DNA of 64,000 nucleotides from Serinicoccus chungangensis (lineage in GTDB: Bacteria; Actinomycetota; Actinomycetes; Actinomycetales; Dermatophilaceae): NCBI RefSeq assembly GCF_001483745.1, contig NZ_LQBL01000028.1:290379-354378 (forward strand). The letters are read 5' to 3'. The translations under genes were made by a program, and so were the position numbers. Of the stretch, positions 46,437 through 54,309 are shown piece by piece (position 1 is the stretch's first letter; each line of letters starts with the position of its first letter). The notes beneath the pieces were generated by a model that was not told the origin of the DNA, searched no databases, and worked only from the letters and a program-made list of their open reading frames with translations.

Positions 46437-47332
46437 TGCTTGACGGCTCCTTGCATGATGCCGGAGACCAGCTGGCGCCCGGCGAGGACGAAGAGGATGA
46501 GCAGGGGCACCGTAGCGAGCACCGCTCCCGCGAGGACCAGCGAGTAGTCCACGTAGTGCGCGGCCTGCAGCTGCTGCAGCGCAACCGGGAGGGTCGGGTT
46601 CGAGGGGCCCAGCACGATGAAGGGCCAGAAGAAGTTGGTCCAGGTCGCCACGAAGGTGAACAGGCCCAGCATGGCCGCGGCCGGGCGGGCCGCCGGCACG
46701 CCGACGTGCCAGAAGGTGCGGAACATGCTGGCGCCGTCCACCCGGGCCGCCTCGATGAGCTCGGTCGGCACGGCCTGGCGGAGGTACTGCGTCATCCAGA
46801 ACACGCCGAACGCGGTGACCAGGCCGGGCACGATGACCGCGGTGAGCTCACCGGTCCAGCCCAGCTCGGCCATCACCTGGTAGAGCGGCACGACACCGAG
46901 CTGGGTCGGGACCGCCATGGTGGCGATCACGAAGACGAGCAGCGGCCCGGCGCCGCGGAACCGCAGCTTGGCGAAGGCATACCCCGCCAGGGTCGAGAAG
47001 AAGACGACCGAGGCGGACACCGTGGTCGAGACGATGATCGAGTTGACCGTCGCCCGCCAGAACTCGACGGTGTCGAAGACGCTGGCCGCGTTGCGCAGGA
47101 AGTTGCCTCCCGGCAGCAGCGGGAAGGGGGTCCGGGTGAGCACCGTCGAGTCGTGGCTGGCGATGACGAAGGACCACCACAGCGGAAACATGCTCCCGGC
47201 CACGACGGCGGCGAGCAGTCCGTACACCACCCAGGAGGGGCGGTCGCCGGAGCGGCGACGCCGACCGGAGGACCGGACGGCCGGGCCCGGGGACGTGGTG
47301 TCGGGTGGTGCCGGGACGGGGGTGGTGCTCAT
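46433..47332 (-). CDS. Sugar ABC transporter permease (CebG-like)
   Basis: This 299-residue CUT1 permease has a hydrophilic Pro/Arg-rich N-terminus of about 32 residues and six helices. The EAA motif is ELIEAARVDGASMFRTFWHVGVP, seen as LIEAARVDGASMFRTF near residue 195. FVATWTNFFWPFIVLG is the next helix. ATG 47332 overlaps the stop of the partner permease (ATGA); the stop overlaps the GH1 start. The order binding protein-F-G-glucosidase matches cellobiose (Ceb) systems of Streptomyces. Confidence 0.9.
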   Translation of the reverse strand: MSTTPVPAPPDTTSPGPAVRSSGRRRRSGDRPSWVVYGLLAAVVAGSMFPLWWSFVIASHDSTVLTRTPFPLLPGGNFLRNAASVFDTVEFWRATVNSIIVSTTVSASVVFFSTLAGYAFAKLRFRGAGPLLVFVIATMAVPTQLGVVPLYQVMAELGWTGELTAVIVPGLVTAFGVFWMTQYLRQAVPTELIEAARVDGASMFRTFWHVGVPAARPAAAMLGLFTFVATWTNFFWPFIVLGPSNPTLPVALQQLQAAHYVDYSLVLAGAVLATVPLLILFVLAGRQLVSGIMQGAVKQ

Positions 47333-48303
47333 CGACTCTCCTCGCTCGCGATGCGGCGGCTGATGACGAAGTTGACGACCCCGATCACAACGATGAGCAG
47401 GAACAGCAGCACCGCCACGGCCGAGGCCCGGCCGAAGTCGGCGCGGGTCCACCCCAGCTCGTAGAGGTAGAGGGTCAGGGTCTGCCACTGGCCGTCGGCG
47501 CCGCCGCGGCCGAACTGGTCGTACATCTTCGGCTCGTCGAAGATCTGCAGACCCCCGATGGTGGACGTGATGATGACGAAGATCATCGTCGGCCGCAGCA
47601 GCGGCACGGTGATCGAGACGAAGCGGCGCAGGCCGCTGGCCCCGTCGATCGCGGCCGCCTCGTAGAGGTCCCGCGGGATGGCCTGCATGGCCGCCAGCAG
47701 GATGAGGGCGTTGTAGCCGGTCCAGCGGAAGTTGACCATGGTCGCGATGGCCACGTGGCTGGCCAGCCGGTCGGAGTGCCAGCGGACCGGCTCCAGGCCC
47801 ACCGTGTCCAGCAGGGCGTTGATGAGCCCGAACCGGTCGGCGAAGAGGTTGGAGAAGATGAGCGCGACCGCGACCGGCGCGACGACGTAGGGCAGCAGCA
47901 CGCCCATCCGCCAGAAGGTCGCGGCCCGGAGATGGTGGTCGAGCAGGCCGGCGATGGCCAGCGCGGCGAGGACCTGGGGGACCGAGGAGAGCACGAAGAT
48001 GCTCACCGTGTTGACCAGGGCCCGCCGGAAGTCTTCGCTGGTGAGGACGCTGACGAAGTTCTCCGCCCCGACGAACTCGCCCTGGCCCATGATCTGGTCC
48101 CAGTCGTGGACCGCCACCCAGCCGGTGTAGACCAGCGGGAAGAGGCCGGTGACGAAGAACAGGAGGAAGAACGGGGCGATGTAGAGGTAGGGCGAGACCC
48201 GGTGGTCCCACCGCCCCCACCGGCCGGTGCCGCCCCCGCGCCGGCCCGGGCGGTCGGCGACGGGGGCCGGCGCCGGGGCCGGCGTGGGAGTGGTGACCGT
48301 CAT
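47329..48303 (-). CDS. Sugar ABC transporter permease (CebF-like)
   Basis: This 324-residue CUT1 permease has a Pro/Ala-rich N-terminus and six helices: YIAPFFLLFFVTGLFPLVYTG, then LPYVVAPVAVALIFSNLFA. The EAA motif is LYEAAAIDGASGLRRFVSITVPLL, seen as LYEAAAIDGASGLRRF near residue 225. The ATG at 48303 is one base after the binding-protein stop (TGACATG). It pairs with the next permease and needs an outside ATPase. Confidence 0.9.
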   Translation of the reverse strand: MTVTTPTPAPAPAPVADRPGRRGGGTGRWGRWDHRVSPYLYIAPFFLLFFVTGLFPLVYTGWVAVHDWDQIMGQGEFVGAENFVSVLTSEDFRRALVNTVSIFVLSSVPQVLAALAIAGLLDHHLRAATFWRMGVLLPYVVAPVAVALIFSNLFADRFGLINALLDTVGLEPVRWHSDRLASHVAIATMVNFRWTGYNALILLAAMQAIPRDLYEAAAIDGASGLRRFVSITVPLLRPTMIFVIITSTIGGLQIFDEPKMYDQFGRGGADGQWQTLTLYLYELGWTRADFGRASAVAVLLFLLIVVIGVVNFVISRRIASEESR

Positions 48304-48304
48304 G

Positions 48305-49594
48305 TCAGCGGAGCTCCTCGACGGCGGCCGCGAACTTGTCCCAGCTGCTGCCCGGGTCGTCCGTCTTGTCCACGTCGACGCGGGTGATGGCGTCGGCCAT
48401 GGCGGTGTTGATCTCGAAGTACTTCGGCCCCTTGAACGGCGTCACGGTGACCGCCTCGGCGCGCTCGGCGAAGATCTGCCCGGTCGGCGCGTCGTTGAAG
48501 AACGCGTTGCTCGACTCCGCCAGGGTGTCCGAGTCCAGCGCCTCCTGCTGGCTGGGGAAGGTGCCCTTGGCCTCGAAGGCCTTGATCTGCTGCTCCGGCG
48601 CGGTGAGCCAGGCGGCGAGCTCGGTGGCCTCCTCGACGTGGTCGCCCTGGGCGGGGACGGTGAGGTATGACCCGCCCCAGTTGCCGCCACCGCCGGGGAA
48701 GACGTTGGCGACGTCCCAGCCCTCGACCCCCTCGGCGTTGCCCTCGATGACGCCCATCATCCAGGCGGGGCAGAGCATCGTCGCGAACTCCTCGCCCTGG
48801 AAGGCCGAGGCCCAGTCGGCGCTCCACTGGCCCAGCCCGGCGGACAGGCCGTCGTCCACCGAGGCGGCGAGGACCTGGTCGTAGAGCTCGCGCACCTCCG
48901 GGTTGTCGAGCGCGATGATCTCGCCCTCGGGGGTCTCGTACGGCTGCTCGACCTGGTTGATCATCCCCTGCCAGAGCGCCCCCGCGGAGTCGTACCACGG
49001 GATGCCCGTCTCGTCGACGAACTGCTGGCCGACCTCGAAGTAGGTGTCCCAGTCGCCCTCGAGCAGCTCGGCCACCTCCTCGCGGTCGGTGGGCATCCCG
49101 GCCTGCTCGAAGAGGTCGGCGCGGTAGCAGACCGCCTCGGGGCCGATGTCGGTGCCGTAGCCGAGGAGCATCCCGTCCTCGAGGGTGACGGCCTCCGTCT
49201 TCCAGTCCAGCCACCGGCCCTCGACCTCCTCCGAGGACAGGTCGACGAACTTGTCGGGGTACTGCTGGAACTCGGTGACCCAGTCGACCTCGATGGCCTC
49301 GACGTCCGCGGCGCCGGAGTCGGCACCGAGGCTGTTGCGCAGGGCCGCCCGGGCGTTGTCGGCCGTGTCGGCCTTGATGTGCTCGACGGTGACCCCGGGG
49401 TTCTGCTCCTCGTACTCGGTGAGGAGGTCCTCGTAGCCGAACTCGTTGAAGGTGGCGACCGAGAGGGTGATGTCCCCGCCCTCGCCACCGGCCTCGCCGT
49501 CGCCGTTCTCGTCGCTGCCTCCGCCGCACGCGCCGAGCGCCAGGGTGGCGGCGGCGGTGGTGGCGAGAAGCATCCTGCGTCGCGTGCTGTGCAT
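48305..49594 (-). CDS. Sugar ABC transporter substrate-binding lipoprotein (CebE-like)
   Basis: This 429-residue lipoprotein has the signal RRRMLLATTAAATLALGAC (Cys about 23) and an acidic Gly linker. The mature domain is SBP_bac_1: ITLSVATFNEFGYEDLL, VEAIEVDWVTEFQQYP, LGYGTDIGPEAVCYRADLF, WYDSAGALWQGM and FPGGGGNWGGSYLTVPAQ in pieces. GGAG lies 6 bases before ATG 49594. It heads the operon under the promoter and operator at 49632-49677. Cellobiose or another beta-glucoside is the expected ligand because of the GH1 gene. Confidence 0.9.
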   Translation of the reverse strand: MHSTRRRMLLATTAAATLALGACGGGSDENGDGEAGGEGGDITLSVATFNEFGYEDLLTEYEEQNPGVTVEHIKADTADNARAALRNSLGADSGAADVEAIEVDWVTEFQQYPDKFVDLSSEEVEGRWLDWKTEAVTLEDGMLLGYGTDIGPEAVCYRADLFEQAGMPTDREEVAELLEGDWDTYFEVGQQFVDETGIPWYDSAGALWQGMINQVEQPYETPEGEIIALDNPEVRELYDQVLAASVDDGLSAGLGQWSADWASAFQGEEFATMLCPAWMMGVIEGNAEGVEGWDVANVFPGGGGNWGGSYLTVPAQGDHVEEATELAAWLTAPEQQIKAFEAKGTFPSQQEALDSDTLAESSNAFFNDAPTGQIFAERAEAVTVTPFKGPKYFEINTAMADAITRVDVDKTDDPGSSWDKFAAAVEELR

Positions 49595-49631
49595 GCCAAC
49601 TCCGTTGGTGGGGCGCTCTGCATCCGCGTTA

Positions 49632-49645
49632 TGAGAGCGCTCTCA
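49632..49645. promoter_or_regulatory. LacI-type operator TGAGAGCGCTCTCA
   Basis: This is a perfect 14-base palindrome, very close to the CelR/CebR site TGGGAGCGCTCCCA (two symmetric changes). It covers the predicted transcription start of the beta-glucoside operon, and a LacI-type gene lies in that operon. Confidence 0.75.
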
Positions 49646-49648
49646 CGT

Positions 49649-49677
49649 ACTGTGCATGCCGACGGGGCGGCTGTCAA
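49649..49677 (-). promoter_or_regulatory. Promoter of the beta-glucoside operon
   Basis: On the minus strand TTGACA (49672-49677) and CACAGT (49649-49654) are 17 bases apart. The start would be near 49642, inside the operator, leaving a leader of about 48 bases with a GGAG site. Confidence 0.65.
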
Positions 49678-49729
49678 GGTTCTGCTCGCCGTCGAGACCG
49701 CTCCGTGACCTGCCCCGCGGGAGGGAGGC

Positions 49730-51217
49730 TCAGGTGAGCCGCACGTTGATCTGCTGGATCTGGGTGAAGCCCTCGAGCATGCCCTCCAGGGAGAACTCCC
49801 GGCCCTGGCCGCTCGCCTTCATCCCGCCGTAGGACTGACCGACCTGCTGACCGCCCCCCTGGTTGACCTGCACCCACCCGGACTCGACCCGCTGGGCGGT
49901 GCGCAACGCCATACCGAGGTCACGGGCGAAGACGAACGCGGCCAGCCCGTAGTGGCTGTCGTTGGCCATGGCCACCACCTCGTCCTCCTCCCGCCAGGGG
50001 ATGACCGACAGGACCGGGCCGAAGATCTCCTCCCGGGCGATCCGCCACCCGTTGTCGACCTGGCTGAGGATCATCGGCGCGTGGTAGAAGCCGGGCTCCC
50101 CCACGGTGAGCGCCGGCCGCCCGTCGTAGGCCACGCGGATGCCGTCGGTGGCCAGCGCGTCGTCGACGTAGCCCTGCACGCGGTCCCACTGGCGCTGGTT
50201 GATGATGCAGCCGATGTCGGTGGCCTCCTCCCGCGGGTCGCCCACCACCAGCTGCGACACCCGGTCCACCAGCCGGTCGAGGAAGCTGTCGTGGACGGAC
50301 TCGTGCAGGAACAGCCGGGACCCGGACGTGCAGCTCTGCCCCTGGCGGGCGAAGCGGGTCGCCAGCAGCACCTGCTCGACCACCTCGTCGGTGTCGGAGT
50401 CGGGGAAGACGATGCAGGGGCTCTTGCCACCCAGCTCGAGGCTGACGTGCGCCAGCCGCTCCCCCGCGGCGGCCGCCACCCCGGACCCCGTCGCGGTCGA
50501 CCCGGTGAAGGACACCTTGTCCACCCCGCGGTGCTCCACGAGCGCCTGGCCGACCTCCGGGCCGTAGCCGGTGAGCACCCCCAGGACCCCCGGGGGCAGG
50601 TGCCGCTCGCAGACGCGCGCCAGCTCCAGGATCGTCGTGGGCGCGTCCTCGGCGGCCTTGAGGATCATCGCGTTGCCGCTGACCAGGGCCGCCGGCAGCT
50701 TGAAGGCGGCGATCATGAGCGGGCTGTTCCACGGCAGGATGCCGGCGACGACCCCGACCGGCACCCGGCGGGTCAGCGAGAGGGCGTCGGTGCCGCTCGG
50801 CAGGGTGACCCCCTTGAGCTCGCCGGCGAGCCCGGCGAAGTAGCGGAAGGCGGAGGCCAGCAGCAGCGCCTCGGGACGCGCCTGGGTGCGCAGCGCGTTG
50901 CCGGTGTCCAGGGCGGTCAGCGCGGCGAGGTCCTCGGCCGCGTCCTCCAGGTCGTCGGCGATCCGCAGCAGGGCGCCCTGCCGCTCGGTGAACGGCAGCG
51001 CCGCCCAGCCCCGCTGCGCCCGCCGGGCCGCGGCCACGGCCCGGTCGACGTCCTCCGCCCCGGCCCGGGGCGTGGTCGCGATGACCCGGTGGCGGTCGAT
51101 CGGGGTGATGACCTCCAGGGTCCGTCCGTCGGCGGCCTCGACCCACTCCCCTCCGATGAGCATGCGGTAGGCCGTGGGCTCGCTCGCCTCGACGGTGGGG
51201 ACGGTGTGGCTGCTCAT
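49730..51217 (-). CDS. Aldehyde dehydrogenase family protein
   Basis: This 495-residue NAD(P)-dependent enzyme oxidises aldehydes to acids. The catalytic Cys lies in GQSCTSGSRL (about residue 295), the general-base Glu in LELGGKSPC (about 261), the NAD-binding loop in FTGSTATGSGVAAAAG, and an N169-type Asn in GILPWNSPLM. The C-terminal PYGGMK-type segment reads QSYGGMKASGQGRE. GAGGAG lies 5 bases before ATG 51217. The substrate is unknown. It follows the DUF429 gene on the same strand with an 85-base gap that holds only GGTCGGTGCTCGG-like short repeats. Confidence 0.92.
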   Translation of the reverse strand: MSSHTVPTVEASEPTAYRMLIGGEWVEAADGRTLEVITPIDRHRVIATTPRAGAEDVDRAVAAARRAQRGWAALPFTERQGALLRIADDLEDAAEDLAALTALDTGNALRTQARPEALLLASAFRYFAGLAGELKGVTLPSGTDALSLTRRVPVGVVAGILPWNSPLMIAAFKLPAALVSGNAMILKAAEDAPTTILELARVCERHLPPGVLGVLTGYGPEVGQALVEHRGVDKVSFTGSTATGSGVAAAAGERLAHVSLELGGKSPCIVFPDSDTDEVVEQVLLATRFARQGQSCTSGSRLFLHESVHDSFLDRLVDRVSQLVVGDPREEATDIGCIINQRQWDRVQGYVDDALATDGIRVAYDGRPALTVGEPGFYHAPMILSQVDNGWRIAREEIFGPVLSVIPWREEDEVVAMANDSHYGLAAFVFARDLGMALRTAQRVESGWVQVNQGGGQQVGQSYGGMKASGQGREFSLEGMLEGFTQIQQINVRLT

Positions 51218-51302
51218 CTCGGCTCCTCGGTGGTGGTCGGCGCTGGGTCGGTCTGCCGTGGGTCGTGCTCGGTCGGTGCTCGGGCGGTGGTCGGGTGGGG
51301 CG

Positions 51303-52049
51303 TCAGACGTGGATGGCCGCGGGGATGCCGTCGGCGAACACCTCGGGCTCCTCGGGGAGGGTGAGCGCCCGGCCGTGCCGTACCCGGTGGGCGCTCCAGG
51401 CCGCGGCGCAGGCGTCGAGGAGGTCGTCCAGGCCCGCACCCCGCGGCGGCACGTCCGGCGCCTCGATGCCGACCGAGGCGAGCGCGGCGCGCCGCTCCCG
51501 GGCACCCTCGGGGGTGCGCTTGCGCGTCGTGAGGGTCGCCCCGGTCATGAGGGCGAAGCTCGCCTCCGGATGAACCTCGTGGACCGGGCAGGGAGGTCCG
51601 GCCCGGACCCAGGCGTCCACCTCCAGGACGCTGGTGCGCAGGGCGTGCGCCTGTCGGGACAGGCCCATCCCGGCCCGCTCCCGGTTGCGGACGTTGGCCA
51701 CGGCGTAGTCGGGCTCCTCCAGCGCGGCTCGGGTCGGGGTGGTGAAGACCGAGGAGGCCTTGGCGCCTCCCAGGAGCACGCGGGTCCGCACGTCGGCCTG
51801 CCGCCGGGTGCGGTCCGGCAGCCCGATGGGGATGTCGACCCCCACCACCGCGACGTCCCCACCGAGGCGCAGCAGCGCGGCGACGGTCGGTGCCACGGCC
51901 ACCCCCACCAGGCCCCGGCCCTGCGGCGGCAGGAACGCCCCGACCCAGCCGGCCCGGCAGGCGTCCACGCCGAGGACCCCTCGTCCCGGCCCGGGTGCGT
52001 GCGGACGTCCCGCAGGCACGTCAGGGCTGCTGGGTTCTGCCGGGACCAT
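51303..52049 (-). CDS. DUF429 family protein (predicted RNase H-like nuclease)
   Basis: This 248-residue protein matches DUF429 (COG4923/COG2410-like): GVLGVDACRAGWVGAFL at the N-terminus with an RNase H-like first Asp, VVGVDIPIGLPDRTRRQAD with a second Asp, VHEVHPEASFALMTGATL, and DDLLDACAAAWSA with a C-terminal Asp pair. The fold suggests metal-dependent nuclease activity, but none has been shown for the family. The first 23 residues are Pro/Gly-rich. ATG 52049 is supported by TAGTCT 6 bases upstream. Confidence 0.8.
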   Translation of the reverse strand: MVPAEPSSPDVPAGRPHAPGPGRGVLGVDACRAGWVGAFLPPQGRGLVGVAVAPTVAALLRLGGDVAVVGVDIPIGLPDRTRRQADVRTRVLLGGAKASSVFTTPTRAALEEPDYAVANVRNRERAGMGLSRQAHALRTSVLEVDAWVRAGPPCPVHEVHPEASFALMTGATLTTRKRTPEGARERRAALASVGIEAPDVPPRGAGLDDLLDACAAAWSAHRVRHGRALTLPEEPEVFADGIPAAIHV

Positions 52050-52055
52050 GACGGC

Positions 52056-52061
52056 AGACTA
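52056..52061 (-). promoter_or_regulatory. -10 hexamer TAGTCT, leaderless start
   Basis: TAGTCT on the minus strand lies exactly 6 bases before the ATG at 52049; the gene has no Shine-Dalgarno sequence. Confidence 0.5.
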
Positions 52062-52089
52062 GTTCCTCGGTGCCGGCGTCGTGGTGTGA

Positions 52090-52095
52090 GAGCGT
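52090..52095 (+). promoter_or_regulatory. Weak -10-like hexamer GAGCGT before aroQ
   Basis: GAGCGT lies 7 bases before the ATG at 52103. It keeps only the A and the last T of the -10 consensus, but there is no Shine-Dalgarno sequence, so a leaderless start is still likely. Confidence 0.25.
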
Positions 52096-52102
52096 AGGCC
52101 CC

Positions 52103-52546
52103 ATGGCGCGGCGCATCGTCGTCCTCAACGGACCCAACCTCAACCTGCTCGGCACCCGCGAGCCGGACGTCTACGGCACCGACACCCTCGCCGACGTCGA
52201 GGCCTGGTGCGCGCAGCGGGCCGCCGCCCACGGCCTGGAGGTCTCCTGCCGGCAGAGCAACCACGAGGGCGCGCTGGTGGACGCCCTGCAGGAGGCCGGC
52301 GCCGACCCGGAGGTCGTCGGGGTGGTCCTCAACGCCGCCGCCTACACGCATACCTCGGTCGCGCTGCTGGACGCCGTCAAGGCCACCGGGGTGCGTGTCG
52401 TCGAGGTCCACCTGTCGAACCCGCACGCCCGCGAGCCGTTCCGGCACACCTCCTACATCTCCCCCGTGGCCGAGGCCGTCATCGCCGGTGCAGGGGTGCG
52501 CGGTTACGGCTACGCCGTGGACCACCTGGCCTCGACCGACGGCTGA
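52103..52546 (+). CDS. aroQ: Type II 3-dehydroquinate dehydratase
   Basis: This 147-residue enzyme is from the shikimate pathway and forms dodecamers. Family motifs are IVVLNGPNLNLLGTREPDVYG with the catalytic lid Arg and Tyr, CRQSNHEGALVDALQEA, VLNAAAYTHTSVALLDA and EVHLSNPHAREPFRHTSYISPVA in pieces, with the catalytic His in HLSN/FRHTS. Length is typical. ATG 52103 is chosen over an upstream in-frame start because the family begins two or three residues before IVVLNGP. The NSS transporter gene follows after 58 bases. Confidence 0.95.
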   Translation: MARRIVVLNGPNLNLLGTREPDVYGTDTLADVEAWCAQRAAAHGLEVSCRQSNHEGALVDALQEAGADPEVVGVVLNAAAYTHTSVALLDAVKATGVRVVEVHLSNPHAREPFRHTSYISPVAEAVIAGAGVRGYGYAVDHLASTDG

Positions 52547-52560
52547 CGCCCCGCCCGCAC

Positions 52561-52595
52561 CACGACACCGACGACACCCACGACACCGACGACGA
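52561..52595 (+). repeat. Two 18-base direct repeats before the transporter gene
   Basis: CACGACACCGACGAC occurs at 52561 and again at 52579. The second copy runs into the GACGAGGAGA ribosome-binding site of the transporter gene. Confidence 0.5.
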
Positions 52596-52604
52596 GGAGA
52601 CGGC

Positions 52605-54152
52605 ATGGCCGGAGGATCCGCCGCGGCGGCACCGGAACGTGAGACGTGGACCAGCTCGACCGGCTTCATCCTGGCCGCCGTCGGCTCGGCGGTGGGCCTC
52701 GGCAACATCTGGCGCTTCCCCGGCGTCGCCTACGAGAGCGGCGGCGGCGCCTTCCTCATCCCCTACCTCGTGGCGCTGCTGACCGCGGGCATCCCCATCC
52801 TCTTCCTCGACTACGCCGTCGGGCACCGCTACCGCGGGGCGGCGCCGCTGTCCTACCGCCGGATGGCCCGGCCCGCCGAGGCGCTCGGCTGGTTCCAGAT
52901 CGTGCTGAGCTTCGTCATCGCGGTCTACTACGCGGCGGTCATCGCCTGGTCGCTCAGCTACTTCGTCTTCGCCTTCGACCTGCGCTGGGGGGAGGACACG
53001 GCCGCCTTCTTCGTCGGCGAGTACCTCCAGGTCGGAGAGCCGGGGATCTCGACGACGCTGGTCTCCGGGGTGGCCGTCCCGCTCGTGCTCGTCTGGGCCG
53101 CGGTCCTGGTCATCATCGCCCTCGGGGTCACCAAGGGGGTCCAGCGGGTCAACATCATCTTCATCCCGCTGCTCGTCCTCGCCTTCGGGGGACTCGTCGT
53201 GCGGGCGCTCACCCTCCCGGGCGCCGCCGACGGTCTCAACGCCCTCTTCACCCCCGACTGGGCGGCGCTGGCCGACCCGGCCGTGTGGATCGCCGCCTAC
53301 AGCCAGATCTTCTTCAGCCTCTCGATCGCCTTCGGCATCATGGTCACCTACGCGTCCTACCAGCGGCGCCGGGCCAACATGACGAGCTCGGGCCTCGTCG
53401 TCGCCTTCGCCAACTCCAGCTTCGAGATCCTGGCCGGCATCGGCGTCTTCGCGACCCTGGGCTTCCTGGCCCACCAGCAGGCCACGACCATCGACCAGCT
53501 GGAGGGGCTGTCCGGGCCGATCCTGTCCTTCGTCACCTTCCCCGCGGTCATCAGCGAGATGCCGGGCGGCGCCGTCTTCGGCGCCGTCTTCTTCGGGGCG
53601 CTCGTCCTGGCCGGGTTCACCTCGATCATCTCGATCCTGCTCGGCGTGGCCGCCTCGGTCCAGGAGAAGTTCGGGCTGACCCACCGCACGGCCGCCGTCA
53701 CGGTCTGCGTGGTGTGCTCGGTCATCTCGATCGGGCTGTTCTCCACCACCTCCGGCCTCATCGCGCTGGACACCGTCGACCAGTGGGCGAACAACGTCGG
53801 CATCGTCGTCTCCGCCATCGCCATGACCGTCCTCATCGTCTGGGTCTTCCGGACGGCCCCGGTCCTGCGGGCCCACCTCAACCGCGTCTCGACCTTCCGC
53901 GTGGGGCGTGTCTGGGTCGTCCTCGTCGGCGGCCTGGCGCCGGTGGTGCTCACCACCATGCTCGTCCAGCGGGTCCGCACGCTGGTCACCGAGGGGTACG
54001 AGGGCTACCCGGCGTGGTACCTCCTCGTCTTCGGCTGGGGCACCATCGGCCTCGTCGCGGTGGGTGCGCTCGTGCTGACCCTCATCCCGTGGCGGGGCCG
54101 TGACGACGCCGGCTTCCGCGCCTGGCCCGAGCTCGAGGAGGAGCAGCGATGA
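52605..54152 (+). CDS. Sodium-dependent neurotransmitter-family (NSS) amino-acid transporter, MetP-like
   Basis: This 515-residue membrane protein has about twelve helices. The NSS signature is AVGSAVGLGNIWRFPGVAY in helix 1 (Na+ and substrate site). SQIFFSLSIAFGIMVTYASY in helix 6 and GVFATLGFLA are also typical. With the small coupled gene downstream it matches two-part importers such as MetPS of Corynebacterium glutamicum (methionine, alanine). The substrate is inferred. GAGGAGA lies 6 bases before ATG 52605. The stop overlaps the small subunit start (ATGA). Confidence 0.9.
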   Translation: MAGGSAAAAPERETWTSSTGFILAAVGSAVGLGNIWRFPGVAYESGGGAFLIPYLVALLTAGIPILFLDYAVGHRYRGAAPLSYRRMARPAEALGWFQIVLSFVIAVYYAAVIAWSLSYFVFAFDLRWGEDTAAFFVGEYLQVGEPGISTTLVSGVAVPLVLVWAAVLVIIALGVTKGVQRVNIIFIPLLVLAFGGLVVRALTLPGAADGLNALFTPDWAALADPAVWIAAYSQIFFSLSIAFGIMVTYASYQRRRANMTSSGLVVAFANSSFEILAGIGVFATLGFLAHQQATTIDQLEGLSGPILSFVTFPAVISEMPGGAVFGAVFFGALVLAGFTSIISILLGVAASVQEKFGLTHRTAAVTVCVVCSVISIGLFSTTSGLIALDTVDQWANNVGIVVSAIAMTVLIVWVFRTAPVLRAHLNRVSTFRVGRVWVVLVGGLAPVVLTTMLVQRVRTLVTEGYEGYPAWYLLVFGWGTIGLVAVGALVLTLIPWRGRDDAGFRAWPELEEEQR

Positions 54153-54298
54153 CCACGTCGGCCGTGCTCATGATGATCGTGGCCATGCTCGTCGTGTGGG
54201 GCGGGCTGGTCGCCAGCGTGCTCTTCCTGCGCGCCCGACCCGAGGTGGACGACGCCGAGCTGCCCGACCCTGACGCTCCCCCCGCCGAGCCGCGCTGA
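54149..54298 (+). CDS. NSS transporter small subunit, MetS-like (49 aa)
   Basis: This 49-residue protein has one membrane helix (about residues 6-27, LMMIVAMLVVWGGLVASVLF) and an acidic, Pro-rich tail. Helix length, position and the ATGA overlap with the transporter gene match the methionine/alanine import small subunit family (MetS), needed for transport in C. glutamicum. GAGGAG at 54136-54141 serves as ribosome-binding site. The gene ends 11 bases from the convergent flavoprotein gene. Confidence 0.82.
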   Translation: MTTSAVLMMIVAMLVVWGGLVASVLFLRARPEVDDAELPDPDAPPAEPR

Positions 54299-54309
54299 GC
54301 CCCGGGGGG

